Assembly (NCBI RefSeq): GCF_002910905.1
Contig: NZ_NEUE01000041.1
Location: forward strand, 1 to 43,706
Source: Streptomyces sp. SM11
GTDB lineage: Bacteria > Actinomycetota > Actinomycetes > Streptomycetales > Streptomycetaceae
Direction: 5' to 3'
Length of the DNA: 43,706 nt
How positions within the stretch are numbered: position 1 is the first letter of the stretch; the number at the start of each line of letters is the position of its first letter. Below, piece after piece: positions 34,177 to 43,706 of the stretch. The notes under the pieces are model-generated. The model did not search any database. It was given only the letters and a program-made list of their open reading frames with translations, and was not told the origin of the DNA. The translations under genes and the position numbers were made by a program.

Positions 34177-35324
34177 TCGGTGATCGTTCCTCGCAGGTAG
34201 TCGGCCGCGTGCCGGGCGCGCTCCCGCACGTCCGTCAGGTCGTCGCCGTAGGTGTTGACGTGTCCGACCTTGCGGCCGGGCTTCACGTCCTTGCCGTACA
34301 TGTGGATCTTGAGCTGCGGGTCGCGGGCCATGCAGTGCAGGTACGCCTGGTACATGTCCGGGTAGTCACCGCCCAGGACGTTGCACATGACCGTCCACGG
34401 GGCGCGCGGGCGCGGGTCGCCGAGGGGAAGGTCGAGGACCGCCCGTACGTGGTTGGCGAACTGGGAGGTGATCGCGCCGTCCTGGGTCCAGTGGCCCGAG
34501 TTGTGCGGGCGCATCGCCAGCTCGTTGACCAGAATGCCCGGGGTCCCGTCGTCGCTGCGGGTCTCGAACAGCTCCACCGCGAGGTGGCCGACGACATCCA
34601 GCTCGGCGGCGATGCGGAGCGCGAGCTGCTGGGCCTCGCCGGCCAGCCGCTCGTCCAGCCCGGGCGCCGGGGCGATCACCGTGTCGCACACGCCGTCGAC
34701 CTGGATGGACTCGACGACCGGGTAGGCGACGGCCTGGCCGTGCGGCGAGCGGACGATGTTGGCCGCCAGCTCCCGTACGAAGTCGACCTTCTCCTCCGCG
34801 AGGACCGGAACGCCGGCGCGGAACGGATCGGCCGCGTCCGCCTCGGAGCGGACCACCCAGACGCCCTTGCCGTCGTAGCCGCCGCGCACGGTCTTGAGGA
34901 TGACGGGGAAGCCCCCGGTCTCCTCGGCGAACGCGGCGGCGTCGGCCGGGTCGCTCACGATGCGGTTCCGGGGGCAGGGGGCGCCGATCTCCAGGAGCTT
35001 GGCACGCATCACCCCCTTGTCCTGGGCGTGCACCAGGGCATCGGGGCCGGGGCGCACGGGGATGCCGTCCGCCTCCAGGGCCCGCAGATGCTCGGTCGGC
35101 ACGTGCTCGTGATCGAAGGTGATCACGTCGCAGCCGCGCGCGAAGGCGCGCAGCGTGTCCAGGTCGCGATAGTCGCCGATGACGACCTCGCTCACCACCT
35201 GGGCCGCCGAGTCCTGGGGAGTGTCACTGAGAAGCTTGAATTTCAGGCCGAGGGGGATACCCGCCTCGTGGGTCATACGGGCGAGCTGACCGCCGCCGAC
35301 CATGCCGACTACCGGGAACGTCAC
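34173..35324 (-). CDS. purK: N5-carboxyaminoimidazole ribonucleotide synthase
   Basis: 383 residues, ATP-grasp enzyme: [18 protein letters not shown] at the N-terminus, [37 protein letters not shown] (ATP-binding), and [30 protein letters not shown] (metal-binding Glu and Asn region). It carboxylates AIR with bicarbonate and ATP, providing the substrate of PurE. It is the first gene of the operon; its promoter lies in the 179-base divergent region shared with the GtrA gene. Confidence 0.96.
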   Translation of the reverse strand: MTFPVVGMVGGGQLARMTHEAGIPLGLKFKLLSDTPQDSAAQVVSEVVIGDYRDLDTLRAFARGCDVITFDHEHVPTEHLRALEADGIPVRPGPDALVHAQDKGVMRAKLLEIGAPCPRNRIVSDPADAAAFAEETGGFPVILKTVRGGYDGKGVWVVRSEADAADPFRAGVPVLAEEKVDFVRELAANIVRSPHGQAVAYPVVESIQVDGVCDTVIAPAPGLDERLAGEAQQLALRIAAELDVVGHLAVELFETRSDDGTPGILVNELAMRPHNSGHWTQDGAITSQFANHVRAVLDLPLGDPRPRAPWTVMCNVLGGDYPDMYQAYLHCMARDPQLKIHMYGKDVKPGRKVGHVNTYGDDLTDVRERARHAADYLRGTITE

Positions 35325-35380
35325 TCCTCCAGGGTATCGGGCGCGCCGGTGGCTTCCGGACGGCCGTACGCATGGCCGTA

Positions 35381-35416
35381 CGTGCGCCGCCCCTGCGGGC
35401 TCAGGGGCGGCGCACG
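35381..35416. other. Strong hairpin in purK / gtrA divergent region
   Basis: A perfect 15-bp inverted repeat (35381-35395 / 35402-35416; cgtgcgccgcccctg and its complement) with a 6-base loop. It lies between two divergent genes, where a terminator is not expected, and just upstream of the GtrA start candidates. It could be an operator, a leader attenuator or an old terminator. Just to its left ggccgtacg is repeated (35372-35380 region). Confidence 0.6.
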
Positions 35417-35503
35417 GGTGGGCTGGTTAGCATGGCGGAGTTGACGTGGTTACGTCGACACGTCATACCAGACGCCTTCCGACGGACGGGGCCAGCGATC
35501 ACC

Positions 35504-36025
35504 ATGAGCGAACGGGGCGCACTGCGGACCCGGCTTGAGCTGCTGGCCCGGGAGGTCGCCAAGTTCGGCGCGGTCGGTGCTTTCGGCCTGCTGGTCAACA
35601 TCGCGGTCTTCAACCTGCTGCGGCACACGACGGACCTCCAGGTGGTCCGGGCGAGCGTGCTGGCGACGTTCGTCGCGATCCTCTTCAACTACGTGGGCTT
35701 CCGCTACTGGACCTACCGGGACCGCGACAAGACCGGCCGGACCCGTGAGCTGGCCCTCTTCCTGCTGTTCAGCGCGGCGGGCGCAGTGATCGAGACGGGC
35801 GTGCTGTACCTGGCGACGTACGGCTTCGGCTGGAACGGTCCGGTCCAGAGCAATGTCTTCAAGGTCGTCGGCATCGGCATCGCCACCCTGTTCCGCTTCT
35901 GGTCCTACCGGACCTGGGTCTTCAAGAGCCTGCCCGCCAAGGAGGCCGTGCTGAGCGCGGAACGGTTTCTGGAGCAGCGCAGGCCGGCGGAAGAGCGGGT
36001 AGCGCCCGACCCCGTACGGAACTGA
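35504..36025 (+). CDS. GtrA-family membrane protein
   Basis: 173 residues with four predicted transmembrane helices (about 18-38, 48-66, 82-104, 117-133) and the family pattern FGAVGAFGLLVNIAVFNLL, LFNYVGFRYWTYRD and LFRFWSYRTWVF. GtrA proteins help move lipid-linked sugars across the membrane or assist glycosyltransferases. The ATG at 35504 (MSERGALRTR) leaves a short cytoplasmic lead-in and is the start I prefer; ATG 35432 is possible and would add a basic extension. Ribosome-binding sites are weak for both. Its role may tie in with the polysaccharide genes elsewhere in the window. Confidence 0.85.
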   Translation: MSERGALRTRLELLAREVAKFGAVGAFGLLVNIAVFNLLRHTTDLQVVRASVLATFVAILFNYVGFRYWTYRDRDKTGRTRELALFLLFSAAGAVIETGVLYLATYGFGWNGPVQSNVFKVVGIGIATLFRFWSYRTWVFKSLPAKEAVLSAERFLEQRRPAEERVAPDPVRN

Positions 36026-36043
36026 CCCGCCGCTCCCGTCGTT

Positions 36044-36106
36044 GGTTCAGCGCACCGGGCGCTCAGGAGTCGGTGTTCGGTTCAGCGCACCGGGCGCTCA
36101 GGAGTC
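36044..36106. repeat. 28-bp direct repeat duplicating the histidine-kinase 3' end
   Basis: The same 28 bases (ggttcagcgcaccgggcgct followed by caggagtc) occur at 36044-36071 and 36079-36106, a 35-bp period. The right copy contains the last codons and stop of the kinase gene; the left copy is a non-coding duplicate. It lies between the convergent GtrA and kinase genes. Confidence 0.9.
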
Positions 36107-37347
36107 TTGCGGTCGACCGGGACCCTGCTGAGGAAGAGCGCGAAGACCGCCGGGTGCTGCTGGAGCAGCTCCAGCCGCCCGCCGTCCGCCTCCGCGAGGT
36201 CGCGGGCGACGGCCAGGCCGATGCCGGTGGAGTTGCGGCCGCTGATGGTCCGCTCGAAGATCCGCGCCCCCAGTTCGGCGGGGACGCCGGGGCCCTCGTC
36301 GGTGACCTCGATGACCGCCTGGTTGCCGGTGACCCGGGTGCGCAGGGCGACGGTGCCGCCGCCGTGCATGAGGGAGTTCTCGATCAGCGCCGCCAGAACC
36401 TGGGCGACCGCTCCCGGGGTGCCGACGGCCCGCAGCCCGTGCTTGCCGGAGCGGACCAGCGCGCGGCCGGCGCTGCGGTAGGCGGGGCGCCACTCCTCAA
36501 GCTGCTGCTTGACGATCTCGTCTAGGTCGAAGACGACGGCGGAGCCGGTGCGCGGGTCGCGGGAGTTCGTCAGGAGCCGCTCGACGACGTCGGTGAGGCG
36601 CTCGACCTGGGCGAGGGCGATGTTCGCCTCCTCCTTCACCGTCTCGGGATCGTCGGTGACCGAGATCTCCTCGATCCGCATGGAGAGCGCGGTCAGCGGC
36701 GTCCGCAGCTGGTGCGAGGCGTCCGCGGCCAGCCGGCGTTCGGCGGTCAGCATCCGGGCGATCCGCTCGGCCGAGGAGTCCAGCACGTCGGCGACCCGGT
36801 CCAGCTCGGGCACCCCGTACCGCTTGTGGCGGGGGCGCGGGTCCCCGGAGCCGAGACGTTCGGCGGTCTCGGCGAGGTCGGTGAGCGGGGAGGCCAGCCG
36901 GTTGGCCTGGCGTACGGCGAGCAGTACGGCCGAGACGATCGCCAGCAGCGCCACCGCACCGATGATCAGGAGCGTGCGCCCGACCTCGCGGGTGACGGCC
37001 GAGCGGGACTCCTCGACGGTGACCGTCTCGCCCTGCTCCCCGGTCTCGGTGGCCCGCAGGACGCTGCCGACGGGGCGTTCGCCGACGGCGATGGGCTCGC
37101 GGCCGGGGATCTCGACCAGTGCGTAGCGCCTGGGGTCGATCTGCTCGGCCAGCACCCCGGGGTTGATCCGCTCCTCGCCCAGCAGCCGGCTGTCGACCAC
37201 GCTGATCAGCCGGAGCGCCTCGGACTCGACGCTCTCCTGGGCGCTGGCGCTGATGGTGCGTGTCTCCACGATCACCAGCGAGACGCCGAAGACGGCGATG
37301 ACGACGAGCACCACGGCGAGCGTTGAGTTGATCAGCCGGCGGCGCAT
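36082..37347 (-). CDS. Two-component sensor histidine kinase
   Basis: 421 residues. TM1 (about 7-28) and TM2 (about 124-146) bracket an extracellular sensor of about 95 residues with no Cys. A HAMP domain leads to the H-box DASHQLRTPL, with H212 as phosphorylation site. The ATPase domain has the N-box IENSLMHGGG (N325), G1 DEGPGVP and the G2-type STGIGLAVARDLAEADGG. It autophosphorylates and passes phosphate to the response regulator encoded just upstream on the same strand (125 bases away). The signal sensed is unknown. The order regulator then kinase is normal for this family. Confidence 0.94.
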   Translation of the reverse strand: MRRRLINSTLAVVLVVIAVFGVSLVIVETRTISASAQESVESEALRLISVVDSRLLGEERINPGVLAEQIDPRRYALVEIPGREPIAVGERPVGSVLRATETGEQGETVTVEESRSAVTREVGRTLLIIGAVALLAIVSAVLLAVRQANRLASPLTDLAETAERLGSGDPRPRHKRYGVPELDRVADVLDSSAERIARMLTAERRLAADASHQLRTPLTALSMRIEEISVTDDPETVKEEANIALAQVERLTDVVERLLTNSRDPRTGSAVVFDLDEIVKQQLEEWRPAYRSAGRALVRSGKHGLRAVGTPGAVAQVLAALIENSLMHGGGTVALRTRVTGNQAVIEVTDEGPGVPAELGARIFERTISGRNSTGIGLAVARDLAEADGGRLELLQQHPAVFALFLSRVPVDRKTPERPVR

Positions 37348-37471
37348 ACCCGCCTCATCAGGTCGTCGGGATGCGCGTCGGTACGCACATCAGCACGCAC
37401 GTCGGGGCGGTCGGGGCAGCCTCGGGAGCAGTCGCCGGAGCGGTCTTCAGGACGCATGGGAGCTTCGTACG

Positions 37472-38149
37472 TCAGCTCTTCTCGAACCGGAAGCCGACGC
37501 CCCGGACGGTGGCGATGTAGCGCGGATTGGCGGCGTCGTCGCCGAGCTTCTTGCGCAGCCAGGAGATGTGCATGTCGAGGGTCTTGGTGGAGGACCACCA
37601 GGTGGTGTCCCAGACCTCGCGCATCAGCTGATCGCGGGTGACGACCCGGCCGGCGTCCCGGACCAGGACCCGCAGCAGGTCGAACTCCTTGGCCGTGAGC
37701 TGGAGTTCCTCCTCGCCCATCCAGGCCCGGTGCGACTCGACGTCGATCCTGACGCCGTGGGTGGCGGGCTGCGGGACGGACTCGGAGGCGCCGCGGCGCA
37801 GCAGGGCGCGGACCCGGGCGAGCAGCTCGGCGAGCCGGAACGGCTTGGTGACGTAGTCATCGGCGCCCGCGTCCAGGCCGACCACCGTGTCGACCTCGTC
37901 GGCGCGGGCGGTCAGCACCAGGATCGGGATGGTGTGCCCGCCGGCCCGGAGTCTGCGGGCGACTTCGAGGCCGTCCATCCCGGGCAGCCCCAGGTCGAGA
38001 ACGACCAGGTCGATACCGCCCTGAAGTCCGGCGTCGAGCGCGGTCGGACCGTCCTGGCGGACCTCGACCTCGTAGCCCTCCCGACGCAGTGCGCGGGCCA
38101 GTGGCTCCGAGATGGATGCGTCGTCCTCGGCGAGCAGTACACGGGTCAT
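37472..38149 (-). CDS. OmpR/PhoB-family response regulator
   Basis: 225 residues. The receiver domain (1-115) has the acidic pocket AEDD, phosphoacceptor D52 in LVVLDLGLPGMDG, the threonine in VLTARAD and the lysine in DDYVTKPFRL. The C-terminal winged helix (about 130-222) shows LTAKEFDLLRVLVRDAGRVV, SSTKTLDMHISWLRKKLGDD and YIATVRGVGFRFE. It binds DNA when phosphorylated by the neighbouring kinase. The ATG at 38149 is the family start; the longer frame upstream is non-coding. Targets unknown, although the divergent peptide-transporter gene is a natural candidate. Confidence 0.95.
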   Translation of the reverse strand: MTRVLLAEDDASISEPLARALRREGYEVEVRQDGPTALDAGLQGGIDLVVLDLGLPGMDGLEVARRLRAGGHTIPILVLTARADEVDTVVGLDAGADDYVTKPFRLAELLARVRALLRRGASESVPQPATHGVRIDVESHRAWMGEEELQLTAKEFDLLRVLVRDAGRVVTRDQLMREVWDTTWWSSTKTLDMHISWLRKKLGDDAANPRYIATVRGVGFRFEKS

Positions 38150-38634
38150 GGACTGATGGTAGTCCGGACGGGGGTCCGGAAGTGAGGCCCACGACGCTAC
38201 CTGCGGGTCAGCGCTACAAAGAGGACGGAGACCTTTGAATATGGGAGCGTTGTTCCACTGAGGCCTGTGATCCATATCTCAAGTCCTTTCATATCCCTCA
38301 GTGTCGTGTCGTATGGTGTCCCAACGCCTGTTGCACTACTCAAGGACCTTTGGGCAGCCATGAGCGCCAAGGGTCCCTTTTGTGTGCGGGGCCGGTTCCC
38401 GCCGGCCCGTTGAGTGAATGACCTGTGAGCCGGGCCCGGAGCGCGAGGACGCGTGACGGGCGTGGATCCCGACGCGGTTCTTCCCGCTCCGCCGCCGAAT
38501 CTCCGTCAGGAGCCCGGCCGCGCGGAGCACGTCCCCTCAGGCGTGGGGATGGGTACGCCGCGCCGGTGCCGGCTGCCCCCCACCGGGCGCGTACCGCTCA
38601 CGAGGCATCGCGTCCCGACCAGCAAGGATCGACC
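38150..38634. promoter_or_regulatory. 485-base divergent region with leader hairpin and short frame
   Basis: Between the response regulator (-) and the peptide transporter (+). A terminator-like hairpin on the plus strand, ggacctttgg (38344-38353) / ccaagggtcc (38367-38376), is followed by CTTTT. A 17-codon frame (38360-38413) begins in the loop (MSAKGPFCVRGRFPPAR). An AT-rich block at 38226-38330 probably holds promoters for one or both genes. Between 38420 and 38634 I see no gene. Confidence 0.5.
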
Positions 38635-40119
<1,485 letters not shown>

Positions 40120-40152
40120 CGGACGCCCCTCAGCACAGCACGACGTACGGCC

Positions 40153-40189
40153 AAGGGCCGCCGCACCGGATTCCGGTGCGGCGGCCCTT
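40153..40189. terminator. Hairpin terminator after the peptide transporter
   Basis: A perfect 18-bp stem (aagggccgccgcaccgga and its complement) with a minimal loop lies 33 bases past the stop. It also serves the convergent surface-protein gene ending at 40264. The bases 40190-40263 show no gene. Confidence 0.9.
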
Positions 40190-40263
40190 CGTCGTGCCGT
40201 GCTCGTTCCGTGCCTCGCCAGCCCCGCTCGTACTCCCTCTCGCGTGCCTGCTCGTGGCCCCGC

Positions 40264-41679
40264 TCAGCGCGTGCCGCGCAGCCTCCGCCACGGGGTGAAC
40301 GTGAACACCGCACCGCCGAGCAGGATCGCCGTACCGGCGACCAGGCCGAGCGCCCGCAGCGCACCGCCGTCCTCGGCCCCGGTGGCGGCCAGGCCGCCGC
40401 CGGAGTCCGTGCCGCCACCGGACGCCGCCGTTCCGCCGGAGCCTGCCGCGCCGCCGCTGCCACCGGACGCGCCGCCCGGCTGGGCCGAGGTGTCCAGCTC
40501 CAGGGAGACGGCCACGTCGGCGGGCGGGGTGCAGGTCGTCGTCGTACCGGCGGCCGTCACCGTCAGGACGCCGGGGCTGAGCGTGGAGCTGCCGCTCGCG
40601 CCGGGCTTGTACGTGCCGGTGAGGTCGGGGATCTCGATCGGGGCTCCGGTCTTGATGACCTCCTCGTTGAGCGGCCCCTCGACCTTGACCGTGCCCTTGT
40701 CCGCCCCGCCGAGCTCGACGTCCATGGACGGCTTCACCTGGCCCGCCGGGATGTCGATCGGGCTGTCCATCACGGACGTGCCGAACTCCACCGTCAGGCC
40801 GTACTCGCCGCCGTTCTTCCTGGCGCTGATCCGGACGGGCGAGGTGGCGTTCTTGTCCCCGATCGGGGTCTTGCAGGCGTAGGCGACGGACACCTCCTTG
40901 CCGGGGAAGTCGGTCTCGCCACCCCCGCCGCCGGTGCTCCCGCCGGACGTGGTGCCGCCGGCGTCCGCGCCGCCGTCCGTGCCGCCCGACGTCGTACCGC
41001 CGGAATCGGCACCTCCGGACGTGGTTCCTCCGGTGTCGGTACCGCCCGTCGTGGTGCCGCCGGTGTCGTCGCCCCCGGTCGTGCCCCCGCTGTCCGTGCC
41101 TCCGGAGGCCGTGCCGCCCGTGGTGGAGCCGCCGCCCTCGGTGACCTTGATCGTGGCGCCCGGCCGGACCTCTTCCTCCGGGGCGCACTCGGTGTCCGTG
41201 GAGATCGGCTTGGACACGTTGATGTTGTACGCGCCCGGCGTCAGCGTGATCTCCCCGGCGGCCTCCAGCTTCAGCGTGCCCTTCATGTCGGGCAGCACCA
41301 TGGGGCTGTTCTTGGGAATGGGCGGGTTCTGCCGCGGACCCTCCAGCTTCAGTTCGCCGCTCGCCGCACCGCCCAGGGTGACGGTCCCGGTCGGCTTGAC
41401 CGTGTCCGCTCCCAGGTCCAGCACGTCCGGGTTCCTGGACGCGGCCTCGACCGTCTTCCAGACGACCTCGATCTCGTCGCCCACCTGCGCCTCGGCCGGG
41501 GCGGTCAGCTCCACCTTCGTGGTGCCCTGCACCGCGGGCAGTCCCGAGATCGGCGGCGGAACGCACTCCGTCGCGTAACTGACCTCGGCGGCCCGAGCCG
41601 GACTCGCGGCCATCAGGATGCCCGCGCCGCCGAGCATCAGCGCGACTCCGGCCGCGCTCATCCTCCGTTGCGTGCTCAC
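40264..41679 (-). CDS. LAXTG cell-wall-anchored surface protein with duplicated domain
   Basis: 471 residues. A signal peptide (1-30, cleavage after SPARA) and two related extracellular domains (about 32-185 and 255-395) share a Cys, the words VKPTGTVTLGG / VKPSMDVELGG, KLEGPRQNP / KVEGPLNEE, and DMKGTLKLEAAGEITLTPG / DLTGTYKPGASGSSTLSPG. A Gly/Thr/Ser/Asp stalk of about 70 residues (GGTxSGG repeats, 40915-41145) joins them. The C-terminus has LAATG (430-434), then a hydrophobic helix and an Arg-rich tail: the signal read by class E sortases in Streptomyces. It should be covalently linked to peptidoglycan. The GTG at 41679 has AAGGGA upstream and overlaps the previous stop (GTGA). Confidence 0.85.
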   Translation of the reverse strand: MSTQRRMSAAGVALMLGGAGILMAASPARAAEVSYATECVPPPISGLPAVQGTTKVELTAPAEAQVGDEIEVVWKTVEAASRNPDVLDLGADTVKPTGTVTLGGAASGELKLEGPRQNPPIPKNSPMVLPDMKGTLKLEAAGEITLTPGAYNINVSKPISTDTECAPEEEVRPGATIKVTEGGGSTTGGTASGGTDSGGTTGGDDTGGTTTGGTDTGGTTSGGADSGGTTSGGTDGGADAGGTTSGGSTGGGGGETDFPGKEVSVAYACKTPIGDKNATSPVRISARKNGGEYGLTVEFGTSVMDSPIDIPAGQVKPSMDVELGGADKGTVKVEGPLNEEVIKTGAPIEIPDLTGTYKPGASGSSTLSPGVLTVTAAGTTTTCTPPADVAVSLELDTSAQPGGASGGSGGAAGSGGTAASGGGTDSGGGLAATGAEDGGALRALGLVAGTAILLGGAVFTFTPWRRLRGTR

Positions 41680-42821
41680 GCTTGTCCCTTCGTCGTGGGT
41701 CGGGGTCGGTTCTCTGACGGTGCGGAGTCCGGGGTGAACCACGGCAGTGCGGCCGTGGTCACGCTGGTGTTCGTGCCGGTGCCGGTGGTGGTCGTGTACG
41801 TACTCGTGTCGTGGCCGGCGCCCCTGCCGGCGCCCCTGCCGCCGCCCCTGCGCCGCCGCCTGCCCGGCTTCGTCCACCTGGCCGGCGTCCGCGTACGGTG
41901 CGAGCCGGCGGGACGCGGCCGGACCTTGTCCACGACCGCCATGCCGATACGGAAGACGGCCGCCGGGACGACCAGGCTGAGCAGGACCCAGAAGAGCGTG
42001 ACGCCCCAGGGCCGGCCGACCCCCCACGGCTGTTCGGCCAGCACCTTCGGCCCGTACCGCAGGGAGACCCGGTAGTCGCCGTGCGCGCCCGCCGGCAGTT
42101 CGACCGGCAGCTTGATCTGCGCCTTGCCACCGGGGGCGACCGTGCCGCGCCACCGGCGTTCCTCCCACTGCGGTGCGAAGACGCCGTGCGCGGTGCCGAT
42201 CTCGAAGACGGGGTCCTCGACGGGGGCGGACCCGAGATTGCCCACGGTGAAAACGAGTCGGCGGGCGGGCGGGGCGCCGAACCAGGTGAGCAGGGAGCTG
42301 TCGCCCTCCAGCCGTGTGGTGGCCAGCACCGCGAGCTTTCCGTCGCCGGTCTGCTTCGGCAGGTCCGCCGTGGGATGGCCCGCCACGGTGAACACCGCGT
42401 CGACCAGGGCCTGTTCGCCGGACACCGTGGCGACGTGCACCACACAGGGGCACGGCTTCGGCGGTTCGGTGACCGGGAGCTTCTTGCTGAAGGCGCCCTT
42501 CTTGTCGGTCGTGACGGCACGGCCGTCGGCGTTGGCGCAGGAGTTGGTGCCGCCCGTCACGCCCCGCTCCGGTGTGGACTGCCCGCAGATCAGCAGCATG
42601 AGCAGCGCCTCGGCGCGCCAGCCGCTGCCGCTTACGGTGATCTCGCCGCCCTTGCCCGCCTCCTTCTTGGACAGGGTGACGGTGGGGTCGCCGTCGGCCG
42701 CCCGCGCGCCCGGCGCGGTGAGGACGAACAGGGCGGGCAGGAGCGCCAGGAGGGCGGCCAGGAGCAGAAGGACCGACGGCGCGGTGCGTCGGGAGGCTTC
42801 GGGGCCGGGCCGCTGCGTCAC
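41676..42821 (-). CDS. Secreted or membrane-anchored Ig-like protein
   Basis: 381 residues from a GTG with GGGAG upstream. Signal peptide (about 1-41, LLLLAALLALLPALFVL, then APGARAADG). A first beta domain (VTLSKKEAGKGGEITVSGSG) has four Cys and resembles Ig-like or neocarzinostatin-fold domains; a second (about 155-265) has LVFTVGNLGSAPVEDPVFEIG. A transmembrane helix (about 273-296) is followed by an Arg-rich stretch and a Gly/Arg/Thr-rich C-terminal tail. No sorting signal is present. It is the middle gene of the surface-protein operon, coupled by GTGA overlaps on both sides. Function unknown. Confidence 0.75.
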   Translation of the reverse strand: MTQRPGPEASRRTAPSVLLLLAALLALLPALFVLTAPGARAADGDPTVTLSKKEAGKGGEITVSGSGWRAEALLMLLICGQSTPERGVTGGTNSCANADGRAVTTDKKGAFSKKLPVTEPPKPCPCVVHVATVSGEQALVDAVFTVAGHPTADLPKQTGDGKLAVLATTRLEGDSSLLTWFGAPPARRLVFTVGNLGSAPVEDPVFEIGTAHGVFAPQWEERRWRGTVAPGGKAQIKLPVELPAGAHGDYRVSLRYGPKVLAEQPWGVGRPWGVTLFWVLLSLVVPAAVFRIGMAVVDKVRPRPAGSHRTRTPARWTKPGRRRRRGGGRGAGRGAGHDTSTYTTTTGTGTNTSVTTAALPWFTPDSAPSENRPRPTTKGQA

Positions 42822-43706
42822 GATTCCGCTCCCGCCTTCACCAGGGGTCCCGCCTTCACCGAGGACCTCGTCTCTGTGGTCGGTTGCCGATCGCCGGCGG
42901 TTTCCGTGTCCGGCGTGTCCGGCGTGTCCGGCGTGCCCTGGAGCTCCTGGGGCTCCTGGGGCTCCTGGGGCTTCGACAGCTCCGGGGCCCCGCGCCGCGT
43001 GCGTCGCCGCCGGTACGCGCCGCAGCCGAGCACGGCCAGGCCGCAGAGGACCAGCAGCCCGCCGCCGGCGGCCGGGGCCACCGGAAGGTACGTCGCCGAG
43101 GCCGCGGCCTCGTCCCGGGCGCCCCCGGGAGCGGTGACCCTCAGCCGTACGGTGACCGTGTCCAGGGCCGGGGCGTCGGGCCAGGGTTCGGTCCGTTCCA
43201 CCCGTCGGCCGGGGGCCAGCTCCAGCGGCAGGGGCCGTTCCGGGCGGTCCAGCAGCGTGCCGAACAGCCCGTCGGCGCGCACCGCCAGCCGGGGCTCCAG
43301 CATCGCGTTGCCCCGGTTGACCAGGGCGTACCGAATGGTCCCGCCGGATATCTCGACGTCCTCGACGGTGAGCGCCGCCAGCGTCGGGCCGCCGATCCGG
43401 ACCCGTACCGGTACGCGGACCTCCTCGCCCCCGTCGACGGCCACGACCTCCCCGGAAGCGTCGCCGGGCACCGCGCCGGGCGGCACGGTGAGGGCGAGCG
43501 GCACCTCGGCGCGGGTCCGGGCCGGGACGGTGACCGTGCCCGCGGCGAACCGGATCCAGGCCCCGGCCCGGCCGTCGCCCCGTAGCCGTACGGTCAGCGG
43601 GGAGCGGCCCGAGTTGGTCACCGCGAGGCGGTCCTGGAGGACCGTGCCGGGAGTGCCCTCCAGATAGACGTACGGCCTGGTGTCCCGGTCGGTGCTGCCG
43701 CCGGCA
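42818..43706 (-). CDS. Surface protein, C-terminal part (runs off the window)
   Basis: The frame is open to the window edge (RPYVYLEGTPGTVLQDRLAV at the left of the visible protein), so the start lies outside. The visible 295 residues are beta-rich extracellular repeats (LAVTNSGRSPLTVRLRG, VPARTRAEVPLALTVPPG, IRYALVNRGNAMLEPRLAV), as in proteins of wall-anchored complexes. A transmembrane helix (AAGGGLLVLCGLAVLGCGAY), an Arg cluster and a cytoplasmic tail with PQE and PDT repeats follow. It is the first visible gene of the surface-protein operon and probably works with the LAXTG protein. No catalytic motif is seen. Confidence 0.75.
   Translation of the reverse strand, partial: AGGSTDRDTRPYVYLEGTPGTVLQDRLAVTNSGRSPLTVRLRGDGRAGAWIRFAAGTVTVPARTRAEVPLALTVPPGAVPGDASGEVVAVDGGEEVRVPVRVRIGGPTLAALTVEDVEISGGTIRYALVNRGNAMLEPRLAVRADGLFGTLLDRPERPLPLELAPGRRVERTEPWPDAPALDTVTVRLRVTAPGGARDEAAASATYLPVAPAAGGGLLVLCGLAVLGCGAYRRRRTRRGAPELSKPQEPQEPQELQGTPDTPDTPDTETAGDRQPTTETRSSVKAGPLVKAGAES
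42906..42970. repeat. Two short in-frame tandem repeats in the surface-protein tail
   Basis: gtgtccggc occurs three times in a row (42906-42932) and ctcctgggg three times (42944-42970). Both are 9-bp units, so they keep the frame and encode the PDT and PQE repeats of the cytoplasmic tail. Confidence 0.92.

Noticed and set aside
40915..41145. CRISPR-like or minisatellite array
   Set aside because: The repeats keep the reading frame and encode the Gly/Thr/Ser stalk of the LAXTG protein; there are no constant repeats with unique spacers.
41680..42453. N-terminal extension of the LAXTG protein to 42453
   Set aside because: The extension is Arg/Gly/His-rich and overlaps the middle surface-protein gene in another frame. 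The GTG at 41679 has a ribosome-binding site, a signal peptide and a coupled overlap.

Overview
The window is high-GC actinobacterial chromosome and almost certainly Streptomyces. It opens with whiB, the sporulation regulator. It then carries the two-domain fbiB of actinobacterial F420 synthesis, a run of LytR-CpsA-Psr (LCP) genes, a WhiJ-type XRE/DUF397 pair and a surface protein with an LAXTG sorting signal. Genes are dense, mostly with GTG/ATG starts, and several are coupled by 4-base ATGA/GTGA overlaps. No rRNA, tRNA or CRISPR array was seen.

Layout. (1) 1-4.1 kb: a GC-rich 23-bp repeat array, whiB (-), then cysteine dioxygenase, fbiA and fbiB (+). (2) 4.1-19.5 kb, a cell-envelope region: a dispersed Streptomyces intergenic repeat, a DNA glycosylase, a sugar-1-phosphate nucleotidyltransferase, a secreted PGRP amidase, a TIGR03089 protein, five LCP-family genes, a membrane GT2 glycosyltransferase and a hotdog thioesterase. 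The nucleotidyltransferase (activated sugar), glycosyltransferase (polymer building), LCP enzymes (polymer attachment to peptidoglycan) and amidase fit one theme, wall glycopolymer synthesis and wall remodelling. That link is inference from context. (3) 19.5-29.6 kb, an accessory stretch: a DUF5954-like protein, the XRE/DUF397 pair, a winged-helix protein, a truncated Uma2-type gene, two hypothetical genes (one truncated), a truncated methyltransferase, small metabolic genes, and a 1.5-kb integrative-element remnant. (4) 29.6-40.1 kb, conserved core: acyl-CoA dehydrogenase, UDP-glucose 6-dehydrogenase, the purK-purE-dipeptidase operon, a GtrA protein, a two-component system and a POT peptide transporter. 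(5) 40.2 kb to the end: a three-gene minus-strand operon of surface proteins, coupled by GTGA overlaps, ending in an LAXTG protein and running off the window.

The most notable observation is at 28.16-29.69 kb. The last 20 codons of the acyl-CoA dehydrogenase gene occur twice, once as the gene's present 3' end and once about 1.47 kb away, with nine base differences that are all synonymous. Between the copies lie a decayed tyrosine-recombinase gene, a frameshifted XRE regulator, and near-identical 16-bp motifs just inside each end that look like integrase arm sites. This reads as a remnant element that inserted into the 3' end of the gene and rebuilt its C-terminus, including the codon for the catalytic glutamate. 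A second scar at 23.27-24.34 kb has truncated genes at both edges. No wholly new multi-gene system is evident.
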